From: Tissierellia bacterium
GTDB lineage: Bacteria; Bacillota; Clostridia; Tissierellales; Sedimentibacteraceae
Direction of reading: 5' to 3'
NCBI GenBank assembly: GCA_028700795.1
Contig: JAQVRY010000098.1
Location: forward strand, 1-5,294
Length of the DNA: 5,294 nt
In this document: positions 1 to 5,110 of the stretch, piece after piece
Layout of the letters: each line of letters starts with the position of its first letter
Position numbering within the stretch: the stretch's first letter is position 1
The notes under the pieces: model-generated
Databases searched by the model: none
The model's input: only the letters and a program-made list of their open reading frames with translations
What the model was told of the DNA's origin: nothing
Translations under genes and position numbers: made by a program

Positions 1-491
1 TTCTTAATGGGGTCCATATTTGGATTAATAAACTGCCAATAAAAACCTTGGTGACCATCAGATAGGTTGAAAATGAAATTTGAGAGCTTATATTCTATCA
101 CGAACTCACGTCTACCATATTCGCCTAAGCCAAAGCATAACTCAATCCCACTACCTGCATGATTAATTCCGTATTTACCGGCTTTATCAGAAAATGACGC
201 ATAAACATCCCATTCACCTACATCTTCTAATGGATTGCCTTTCTCATCATAAACTGTAAAATCTAATAACTCAGATTCCCCTAAATTATCTAAAGAAATA
301 TAATGTTCAGTGCCTTCCTCAGCATAAAAAATACGATGATCTCTTATAATTACTGAACCGTCTTCTTGAATGATTGCCTTGATATGGATAGATTCTATTT
401 GGTTATCTGCCAGAACCTCTTGTGGTGAGACGATAGCAACTAAAAATAGGGCAATGAATAGAGCCCATCCAAATCTTTTTAATTTTACCAT
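1..491 (-). CDS. DUF2207 domain-containing secreted/membrane protein, N-terminal part (runs off left edge)
   Basis: I translated this by hand: 163 open codons from the ATG at 491-489 to the window edge, with no stop, so the gene is partial. It begins MVKLKRFGWALFIALFLV, a basic start plus hydrophobic core. A signal-peptidase-like V-L-A site at residues 26-28 precedes DNQIES. The mature part matches the start of the DUF2207 family (YciQ-type predicted membrane proteins): an early 'I..DGSVII' strand, then near residues 134-160 'REFVIEYKLSN', followed by 'FYWQFINPNMDPI'. In full-length relatives this extracytoplasmic domain is followed by transmembrane helices, here beyond the edge. The function of the family is unknown. 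The start overlaps the lemA stop by 7 nt (ATGGTAA) and has no Shine-Dalgarno of its own, so translation is probably coupled to lemA. LemA and DUF2207 genes are often neighbours, which supports the call. Confidence 0.85.
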   Translation of the reverse strand, partial: MVKLKRFGWALFIALFLVAIVSPQEVLADNQIESIHIKAIIQEDGSVIIRDHRIFYAEEGTEHYISLDNLGESELLDFTVYDEKGNPLEDVGEWDVYASFSDKAGKYGINHAGSGIELCFGLGEYGRREFVIEYKLSNFIFNLSDGHQGFYWQFINPNMDPIK

Positions 492-1027
492 TTTGGCATA
501 TTTGACTTGTCACTAGAACTTTGGAAATAGGATTCCTGATTAAATCCGAACATACCTGCAACAATCGAGGAAGGAAATTGCTGCACTTGGCGATTAAGTT
601 TTGTGACAGTATCATTATAGACCATACGTGCTTGACGAACGTTGTTCTCGTATTTGTCAATGCCCTCCATTGTCTGAATATATACGCCGTCTGCTTTTAA
701 CTGCGGATAGTTTTCAACTACAACATTAAGTTGATTCATTGCTTGCTCAAATAGGCTGTCATCTTTCTCAACAGCACTTGGTTCTGATGTTCTATCTACT
801 TTTGACCGCATAGCTGTTATATTGGTTAAGGTTTCCGCTTCATGGGCAGAATATTTTTTCGTTGCGTCAATAAGACTACTTACAGCGTCCCACCTTGATT
901 CCACTTGAGCTGCTATATTTCCCATAGAATTTCTTACAAACTCTCTCGAAGATATGAGTTGATTGTATATGGAAATACCCCAAAATCCTATCAATGCAAC
1001 TATAATTAAAACTATAATCCACAACAT
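485..1027 (-). CDS. lemA: LemA family protein
   Basis: A 180-residue protein with one N-terminal membrane helix (MLWIIVLIIVALIGFWGI, about residues 1-18) followed by a mostly helical domain. LemA hallmarks are visible: 'YNQLISSREFVRNSMGNI' after the helix, 'SRWDAVSSLIDATKKYSAHE' where the family has its R.DLIPNLV..vk.Y..HE segment, and the C-terminal 'YNDTVTKLNRQVQQFPSSIV' followed by 'GMFGF..ESYF'. Family members are single-pass envelope proteins of uncertain role, with the helical domain thought to face outside. A GTG at 1036 could add three residues, but its own upstream region is only A-rich. The GGAG at 1036-1039 lies 8 nt before the ATG at 1027, so I chose the ATG. The gene is first in a pair with the DUF2207 gene. 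The last 11 residues (SSSDKSNMPKW) look like the usual variable tail. I saw no convincing promoter in 1040-1125. Confidence 0.92.
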   Translation of the reverse strand: MLWIIVLIIVALIGFWGISIYNQLISSREFVRNSMGNIAAQVESRWDAVSSLIDATKKYSAHEAETLTNITAMRSKVDRTSEPSAVEKDDSLFEQAMNQLNVVVENYPQLKADGVYIQTMEGIDKYENNVRQARMVYNDTVTKLNRQVQQFPSSIVAGMFGFNQESYFQSSSDKSNMPKW

Positions 1028-1035
1028 ATTTGCCA

Positions 1036-1039
1036 CTCC
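1036..1039 (-). promoter_or_regulatory. Ribosome binding site of lemA, deciding the ATG start
   Basis: On the minus strand GGAG is followed by TGGCAAAT (8 nt) and ATG. The same GGAG overlaps the alternative GTG codon at 1036-1034, so it cannot serve that codon. Confidence 0.65.
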
Positions 1040-1125
1040 ATTCTTTTTAGTTTTTTAAATTTTATTGACACTTACATCTTACACTATTTTCTCATATATG
1101 TCTTTTATTTTTATAGATAAAATGG

Positions 1126-1542
1126 TTAAGCTTTAGTAAAGATATCAAATATGAATCTTTTTAACCAATCGTTATTGTTTCCCTTAAGTGTCCCAACTTC
1201 AGGTAAAATTATGTCCTTTGGAGTTATAGTCTTATGATACTTAAACAACTCCGCTTCAATAATCAGTATTACCCAAAACAGGCTCCTGGATAATTGCATC
1301 TTTTAACTTCCTTCCTAAAATTCCGGTTGATTTATCTGGTCTAATTATAAATCCAATGCTACCGTTTCCATGATGAACAGGCTTTGAATCAAGAAATTCT
1401 TTTGTGTGAAATTCAAACGAGATATCTTGCTCACTTTCATATTCAATAACAGAATAATACATACCCTTAGGACAAACATCTATGAAACTCTTTTCAAAAA
1501 GGTGGCTCTTTCATTGCTTTCAGGATCTGCTATTATGCAATA
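1126..1542 (-). pseudogene. Frameshifted gene remnant of unknown family
   Basis: Three consecutive minus-strand stretches in three frames look like one protein. First, 1542-1483 reads YCIIADPESNERATFLKRVS, then stop. Second, the next frame reads through 'SFIDVCPKGMYYSVIEYESE', 'HHGNGSIGFIIRPDKS' and 'GRKLKDAIIQEPVLG' to a TGA at 1253-1255; an ATG at 1462 lies inside it. Third, another frame gives 'LIIEAELFKYHKTITPKD', 'IILPEVGTLKGNNNDW' and 'LKRFIFDIFTKA', with stop TAA at 1126-1128. Adding one T to the run at 1496-1500 and removing one G from the run at 1272-1274 would join all three into about 138 codons, reading 'ERATFFEKSFIDVCPKG' and 'IIQEPVLVILIIEAEL' across the joints. No start codon or ribosome site is seen at the 5' end, and an in-frame TAA sits at 1543-1545, so the N-terminus is probably lost too. 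I do not recognise the family. Homopolymer sequencing errors are an alternative explanation for the two shifts. Confidence 0.55.
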
Positions 1543-1561
1543 TTAGTTTAGTAAAAATTAT

Positions 1562-1589
1562 TTGTAATACTTCCCTTATGTGATATACT
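1562..1589 (+). promoter_or_regulatory. Promoter of the Uma2 gene
   Basis: TTGTAA (1562-1567, 4 of 6 matches to the -35 consensus) is separated by 16 nt from TATACT (1584-1589, 5 of 6 to the -10). The -10 is preceded by TGA at 1581-1583, an extended -10. Transcription would start about 30-35 nt before the ATG. Confidence 0.6.
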
Positions 1590-1617
1590 TAATTAACACG
1601 AATAATACATTTTTATT

Positions 1618-1624
1618 AGGAGGG
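1618..1624 (+). promoter_or_regulatory. Strong ribosome binding site of the Uma2 gene
   Basis: AGGAGGG lies just upstream of the ATG at 1629, with 5 nt between AGGAGG and the ATG. It is the best Shine-Dalgarno in the window and fixes the start. Confidence 0.85.
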
Positions 1625-1628
1625 TAAA

Positions 1629-2153
1629 ATGCAAAACTTTTCATTAAAAAAAATATCTATAGCTGAGTTTGAAAATATAAAAACAGAAACCGGAATAATT
1701 TACGAACTCATTGACGGGCAAGTTGTTATGTCAAGGCCTAATATTCAACATCAACGTTTATTAACCAGATTAAGCAGTGAATTGCACCAATATTTTAAAA
1801 ATAAATCATGCGATACTTATTCAGAAATAGAAATCAAACTTAATGAAGACATTTTAGTTCCCGACATATCGATCATATGCGATGATACTCAATTTACCAA
1901 TCAAAGATTTAACGGTGCACCTAATCTAATTATTGAAATTTTAAGTCCTTCAAATCAATATAATGACACCTTTGTAAAATTAAACAAATATGAAATTTTT
2001 GGAGTATCTGAATACTGGATAGTTGATCCTGTACGAGGAATAATTACCTTGTATAACTATGAAAATAAAAAGACCTTAACTTTTTCAAAAGAAGAAACAA
2101 TACAATCCATTATATTTCCTGAATTAACAATTAATCTAAACGACATATTTTAG
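1629..2153 (+). CDS. Uma2 family (DUF820) PD-(D/E)XK endonuclease-like protein
   Basis: A 174-residue intact protein of normal length for the Uma2/DUF820 family of restriction-endonuclease-fold proteins. Motifs in order are: 'YELIDGQVVMS' (residues 25-35, with the early conserved Glu26); 'ILVPDISIICD' (75-85, putative metal-binding Asp79 after Pro78); 'PNLIIEILSPSN' (98-109, Glu103 of the core, E-I-L in place of a classic E-x-K); Lys117 and Lys120 ahead of 'Y...GVSEYWIVDP' (121-134), the family signature. Nuclease activity is inferred from the fold; most members have no proven target. They are often found in multicopy and near mobile or defence regions. The gene has its own promoter and ribosome site, is the only plus-strand gene here, and stands between two decayed minus-strand regions. 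No partner gene or toxin-antitoxin mate is visible. It ends 15 nt before the convergent remnant that stops at 2169, with no hairpin terminator between. Confidence 0.9.
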   Translation: MQNFSLKKISIAEFENIKTETGIIYELIDGQVVMSRPNIQHQRLLTRLSSELHQYFKNKSCDTYSEIEIKLNEDILVPDISIICDDTQFTNQRFNGAPNLIIEILSPSNQYNDTFVKLNKYEIFGVSEYWIVDPVRGIITLYNYENKKTLTFSKEETIQSIIFPELTINLNDIF

Positions 2154-2168
2154 TAAAGCGCATATTCA

Positions 2169-2553
2169 CTAGGGACGGCAAATCAAGCCTTCATTAGACA
2201 TCTCTTTTAATATGTTTATTGCGCGGGTTTGACCTACATTGAGTATGTTTTGAGTTTCGCTGCGTGTCAGTCAAGAAGTCTTCCTTTAACTCGTCCATGT
2301 TTTCATCTATCACTAAAGCATTAAATGAGTTAACTTTCATATCTTCATTAATAAATCTTGAATTTTCAAAAGAAGATAAAAGAAGTTCTACCCCTAAATC
2401 ACCAAATCCTATGACACATACGGAATATGGTTTTGTTATATAATTAAAATTATCAACTTTGTTAAACTTCTTATTTTTTAATAAAGTCTGCAAAGGTGAA
2501 TGCTCCGTCGTTAATTTATTGATGACTAAATTTTCCTGCAAAGAAAATGTCAC
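2169..2553 (-). pseudogene. NAD-binding (Rossmann-like) fragment plus helix-turn-helix tail, broken by a 4-bp duplication
   Basis: An open stretch read from a GTG at 2553 contains 'YSVCVIGFGDLGVELLLSSF' (about residues 43-62), a first Rossmann strand with the G-F-G-D-L-G dinucleotide-binding loop. About 30 residues later comes 'FNALVIDEN', a second strand ending in an acidic residue, as in TrkA/RCK-type and dehydrogenase-type NAD(P) domains. Downstream of 'DELKEDFLTD' this frame turns to nonsense and stops at 2194. The adjacent frame (2270-2169) reads 'LTRSETQNILNVGQTRAINI' then 'LKEMSNEGLICRP', a typical helix-turn-helix with the pattern E-x2-LL-x-V-x3-x-A-x2-L-x2-L. The two join if one copy of the tandem TGAC (2266-2273) is removed, reading 'ELKEDFLTRSETQNIL'. 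The fragment overlaps the TIR fragment upstream and shares its strand. No ribosome site precedes the GTG, so it is probably not an independent gene. Alternatively, a deletion may have fused pieces of two proteins. Confidence 0.55.
2266..2273 (-). repeat. 4-bp tandem duplication (TGAC TGAC) causing a frameshift
   Basis: On the minus strand the sequence is CTTGACTGACACG. Two TGAC units lie exactly where the Rossmann-fragment frame is lost and the helix-turn-helix frame begins. Removing one unit restores a continuous reading. Replication slippage is the simplest origin. Confidence 0.5.
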
Positions 2554-2680
2554 ACTTCACATTTGGAACACTAGCACATATTTCCTTTTCCAATAGTGTT
2601 TTAAAATTTGTTATCCATTTGTTACTCAGATCATCATCCTTTGTTGAATAGCTGATAAAAATATGCACTACATCCTTCAC
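2516..2680 (-). pseudogene. Truncated TIR-domain protein, N-terminal 54 residues
   Basis: A 54-codon open frame starts at GTG 2680-2678, beginning VKDVVHIFISYSTKDDD and ending KCDIFFAGKFSHQ with TAA at 2516-2518. 'HIFISYSTKDD' is box 1 of bacterial TIR domains (hydrophobic strand, then F-I-S-Y-S-x-x-D). A complete TIR domain is about 130-150 residues, so the part that carries the catalytic glutamate of NADase TIRs is missing. AGGCGG (2689-2694) sits 8 nt before the GTG and just after the luxS stop codon, so the original gene was placed as the second gene of a luxS transcript. A one-base deletion near the stop would run it into the Rossmann-like fragment ('SHQKLTTEH'), so the two may be pieces of one former gene. 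Full TIR proteins act in NAD-depleting immunity or signalling; nothing suggests this remnant is functional. Confidence 0.6.
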
Positions 2681-2688
2681 AACGCACA

Positions 2689-2694
2689 CCGCCT
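2689..2694 (-). promoter_or_regulatory. Ribosome binding site of the TIR-domain remnant
   Basis: AGGCGG on the minus strand matches AGGAGG at 5 of 6 bases. It is directly after the luxS TAA and 8 nt before GTG 2680. It supports the GTG as the original start and translation from the luxS mRNA. Confidence 0.5.
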
Positions 2695-3171
2695 TTATAA
2701 AGTAGACTTCGGATAAACAAATCTTTTGCTCGTTGCCAGTTCTATCTTATATTTATTTATATAATATTTCGCCATATTCAAATTCTGTTCAGAATAATTA
2801 CCACATTCCTCGGCTTTTGCACCAGGCACCTCGCCTTCAAAATCAATTACAAAATCACACATGGAATCGATCAAAGCATATACATCCTCTGAACTCAACT
2901 CTCCAAACATCACGAGGTAAAAACCTGTCCGGCATCCCATCGGTCCGAAATAAATAATATCCTCTTTCCTTGCACTATTTCTCAAAAAAGTAGCACCCAA
3001 ATGCTCAATGGTATGAATTGCAGGCATATCCATTACAGGCTCACGATTTGGTGCTGTTACCCTAAGATCAAAAGTCGTAATTACAAGCCCATTCTTTGCA
3101 TCCTGTCTGGATACGTAAATCCCTGGAAACAAATTTAAATGATTCACTGTAAAACTGGTTATTTTCTCCAT
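2695..3171 (-). CDS. luxS: S-ribosylhomocysteine lyase (autoinducer-2 synthase) LuxS
   Basis: LuxS cleaves S-ribosylhomocysteine to homocysteine and 4,5-dihydroxy-2,3-pentanedione, the precursor of autoinducer-2. It closes the activated methyl cycle in the cytoplasm. From the chosen start the protein has 158 residues, normal for the family. The metal site is H53-T-I-E-H57 in 'HTIEHLGATFLRN' with Cys123 in 'AEECGNYS'. The catalytic Glu56 and Cys80 ('GPMGCRTGFY') and the substrate-region 'TFDLR' (Arg37) are all present, so the enzyme should be active. Start choice: ATG 3180 and TTG 3189 are in frame upstream, but the G-rich ribosome site at 3182-3187 is 10 nt from ATG 3171 and only 1 nt from ATG 3180; MEKI is also the more family-like beginning. 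It has its own promoter, and a TIR-domain remnant follows after 14 nt. No pfs/mtn or other methionine-cycle gene is nearby. Confidence 0.96.
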   Translation of the reverse strand: MEKITSFTVNHLNLFPGIYVSRQDAKNGLVITTFDLRVTAPNREPVMDMPAIHTIEHLGATFLRNSARKEDIIYFGPMGCRTGFYLVMFGELSSEDVYALIDSMCDFVIDFEGEVPGAKAEECGNYSEQNLNMAKYYINKYKIELATSKRFVYPKSTL

Positions 3172-3181
3172 AAATATCATA

Positions 3182-3187
3182 CCCCCC
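3182..3187 (-). promoter_or_regulatory. Ribosome binding site of luxS
   Basis: A run of six G on the minus strand (TTTGGGGGGT) can pair with the anti-Shine-Dalgarno using one G-U pair. Its spacing favours ATG 3171 over the in-frame ATG 3180. Confidence 0.55.
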
Positions 3188-3218
3188 AAAGCATTATTTT
3201 TATTTCAAATTTGTTTTC

Positions 3219-3248
3219 AGTATAGCATAGTTAAATATTTAGCGTCAA
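3219..3248 (-). promoter_or_regulatory. luxS promoter
   Basis: TTGACG (3248-3243, 5 of 6) is separated by 18 nt from TATACT (3224-3219, 5 of 6). The -10 is preceded by TGC, an extended -10. The predicted leader is about 40 nt and shows no riboswitch-like structure, so I see no sign of S-box or T-box control. Confidence 0.75.
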
Positions 3249-3297
3249 GTTATTGTATAGTCCTATTATTATCTTTGTTCAAAAGATGTTACAGTTC

Positions 3298-3353
3298 ACA
3301 CCCAATGGGTGTCATCCTGAGCAAAGCGAAGGATCCAATCTTTTAAAATTGGA
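3298..3353 (+). repeat. Dispersed intergenic repeat-like element
   Basis: This segment contains GTCATCCTGAGC (3311-3322) followed by AAAGCGAAGGATCC (3323-3336). I recognise the pattern 'GTCATyCTGAGCgAAGCGAAGrATC' as a motif that recurs in intergenic regions of many Clostridia and other bacteria. It is flanked on the left by ACACCCA-A-TGGGTGT (3298-3312), a 7-bp palindrome. On the right are the arms TCCAAT (3334-3339) and ATTGGA (3348-3353). No second copy lies in this window, so repetition is known only from the motif. It sits between luxS and the peptidase gene, outside any coding sequence. Confidence 0.55.
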
Positions 3354-3395
3354 AAGATATATACGAGATGTGCACTGGTCTAAAGAACAACCCAT

Positions 3396-3430
3396 TTATG
3401 ACTCATTATAAATATTATAATGAGTCATAA
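3396..3430. repeat. Perfect 16-bp inverted repeat (hairpin), possible terminator of the peptidase gene
   Basis: The arms 3396-3411 and 3415-3430 (TTATGACTCATTATAA on the plus strand) are exactly complementary around a 3-nt loop. The hairpin begins 9 nt after the peptidase stop codon at 3440, the right place for a terminator of that minus-strand gene. However, no U-tract follows on that strand (AAATGGG). On the plus strand it is followed by TATTTTATT, but no plus-strand gene leads into it. It could be a processing or mRNA-stabilising stem instead. Confidence 0.5.
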
Positions 3431-3439
3431 TATTTTATT

Positions 3440-5110
3440 CTAATTATTCAGCAATAGTTTGACTGCATAGTTTATTATGCAGGGTGTTCTGATATATAAA
3501 TCTTCAGTATTAACTCTTTCAGTAAGCTTATGAAAGTCTTTCCCCCAGGGTCCGATATTAATACATGGCATTGAAATTTTTTCAATCACATCAGCCGGTA
3601 TATTATAGAATTCACCTAAAAGCGGCATTGATGACTGAAGGGATTTTAAAATTTCAGAACCTTTTTCAATATTCGTGTAGCTTAAATCTGAAATTCCAGT
3701 ATAAAAGTTCTCAGATGTATAAGTTTGATTAAATTCTCTTTCAGTAAATTTATTCAACTCAAAACTCAGGTTTTTAATTACAGGGTCTAATTTCTTAAAG
3801 TATATATTTGAAACATTGGGATAGTAGGGCGGTATTAAGCCATATACAACCCTAGGGGACTTATCATCTATATAGCCATAAATAAATTCAATCAGCTCAA
3901 AGTTGCTGTCAATAACTGAAATTTGATTGTTTTCAAGCTTGTCAATAAGTTCATTGATTTTATTTTCATATTTTTCTATAAAAACATCACCATAAGAAGA
4001 AAGGGCCTCCAGGTATAATTTTTTGAAATTTGCCACTTTGGGCTTCCAAGCCGATGATTTTGGTGAACCATTGGTTATTCCCTTAAATCTTTCATGTTGA
4101 ATATTATAATCCTTAATAACCTCTTGGAAGGAATCTTCACATATTTTTTTGACCTTTTTTAAAATACTCTGAGGTGTTTGATTTAAAGTTAAAATACTAA
4201 AACACCCCTTAACACTTAAGGGCATTGATACATCATAATGGGTTTTGCTGTCCTTAAAATAAAGCCATGTGGGAGGCGGTGATGCTTCATTTCCAACAAC
4301 ATCGCTTAAATCCATATTTAATTCTGTTTTTCTGACAATGCAGCTCATCAGGTTTACCGGATTAAATCCTTCAAACACTTTTCCTGCGTGGGCTAATACT
4401 CCGCGAATATAGATGAAAGGCATTATTTTCCCCACTGACCCAGTAGAAAAAATCCCCTGTTTAAAATTTTTTCTTTGATGGGGTTCAGAGTTTATCATTA
4501 ATTTGTAATTAAGATCATAATTTTCTTTAAGCTCGCTAAGAAACTTTACCGCTGCCCTCATTCCGGCAGATAGATTTTCTTCATCGGGTACTGCAATTAA
4601 AACAATATTGCCCTTAAAGTCCTTAATCTCACTGTACCTTTTTATCAAGGCAATTTGTATGGACCCTCCGCCCTTCATATCACATGCTCCGTGCCCGAAC
4701 AGGAAAGTATTCTCATCCAAATCCTTTTGAACATCCTTTGAAAGTGTAACCTTAATTTTGATTAATTCATTCCTCAATTCAGCAGGAGAGAAGGCATAGT
4801 CTTTTAATAGCTTATAATCCTCCACCCCCACAATATCGTAGTGGTGAACAAATACTACAGTATCCTTTCCAATACCTTTCAAGAAAGCATAGCATACATT
4901 CCTATTCAATGAATCATTTTCAATTCTATATTTGCCGTATGAGTATTTGTTTTCCTTAAAATAAGTTAAAGATGAAAAATAGTCCATAAAAAAATTTTCA
5001 GCTTCTCTTTCTTTTTCAGTACTTGTATAACTTTCAGTTTCTATATATGAAAACAAAATATCCTTAATATCATCTTCAATGCCATTTAATACAGATTCAT
5101 AATTATACAT
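3440..5110 (-). CDS. RocB-like M20 family metallopeptidase
   Basis: A 556-residue protein of the M20/M28 zinc peptidase superfamily, matching in length and motifs the long group that includes the arginine-utilization protein RocB. Expected metal and catalytic sites are visible: H90-Y-D92 in 'VFVHHYDIVG', Asp144 in 'GHGACDMKGGG', the catalytic pair E177-E178 in 'AVPDEEN', Glu209 in 'INSEPH', His241 in 'LAHAGKVFEGFNP' (the lid-domain histidine segment) and His527 in 'GPWGKDFHKLTERV'. The N- and C-terminal parts form the catalytic domain; the long insert from about 230 to 430 includes the lid. It likely hydrolyses an amide or peptide bond of a small amino-acid-derived substrate in the cytoplasm (no signal peptide); the substrate is not readable from sequence. 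The start ATG 5110 has GGGAG 7 nt upstream. It overlaps the preceding gene by 25 nt, so the two are an operon. No arginase, rocA/rocD or transporter gene is visible, so I do not assign the name rocB. Confidence 0.9.
   Translation of the reverse strand: MYNYESVLNGIEDDIKDILFSYIETESYTSTEKEREAENFFMDYFSSLTYFKENKYSYGKYRIENDSLNRNVCYAFLKGIGKDTVVFVHHYDIVGVEDYKLLKDYAFSPAELRNELIKIKVTLSKDVQKDLDENTFLFGHGACDMKGGGSIQIALIKRYSEIKDFKGNIVLIAVPDEENLSAGMRAAVKFLSELKENYDLNYKLMINSEPHQRKNFKQGIFSTGSVGKIMPFIYIRGVLAHAGKVFEGFNPVNLMSCIVRKTELNMDLSDVVGNEASPPPTWLYFKDSKTHYDVSMPLSVKGCFSILTLNQTPQSILKKVKKICEDSFQEVIKDYNIQHERFKGITNGSPKSSAWKPKVANFKKLYLEALSSYGDVFIEKYENKINELIDKLENNQISVIDSNFELIEFIYGYIDDKSPRVVYGLIPPYYPNVSNIYFKKLDPVIKNLSFELNKFTEREFNQTYTSENFYTGISDLSYTNIEKGSEILKSLQSSMPLLGEFYNIPADVIEKISMPCINIGPWGKDFHKLTERVNTEDLYIRTPCIINYAVKLLLNN

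Noticed and set aside
403..660. Minus-strand open frame of 85 codons across the lemA end
   Set aside because: It lies inside the well-supported lemA and DUF2207 genes in another frame, has no family resemblance and no ribosome site.
1034..1036. GTG start for lemA
   Set aside because: The only good ribosome site overlaps this codon and is correctly spaced for the ATG at 1027.
1065..1093. TTGACA on the plus strand as a possible promoter
   Set aside because: A perfect -35, but no acceptable -10 at 16-18 nt and no plus-strand gene close downstream.
1040..1125. Promoter for lemA
   Set aside because: Several AT-rich -10-like words (TATAAA, TAAGAT) but none with a matching -35 at proper spacing, so I make no call.
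1629..2153. Uma2 gene as part of a toxin-antitoxin or restriction system with its neighbours
   Set aside because: No intact partner, methylase or antitoxin-like gene is present; the flanking genes are remnants on the opposite strand.
2733..2957. Plus-strand open frame of 74 codons opposite luxS
   Set aside because: It is antisense to the conserved luxS sequence, with no domain or ribosome site; a shadow of luxS codons.
3396..3430. The hairpin as a complete miniature transposable element
   Set aside because: Only one short palindrome, no target-site duplication and no internal sequence; not enough for that claim.
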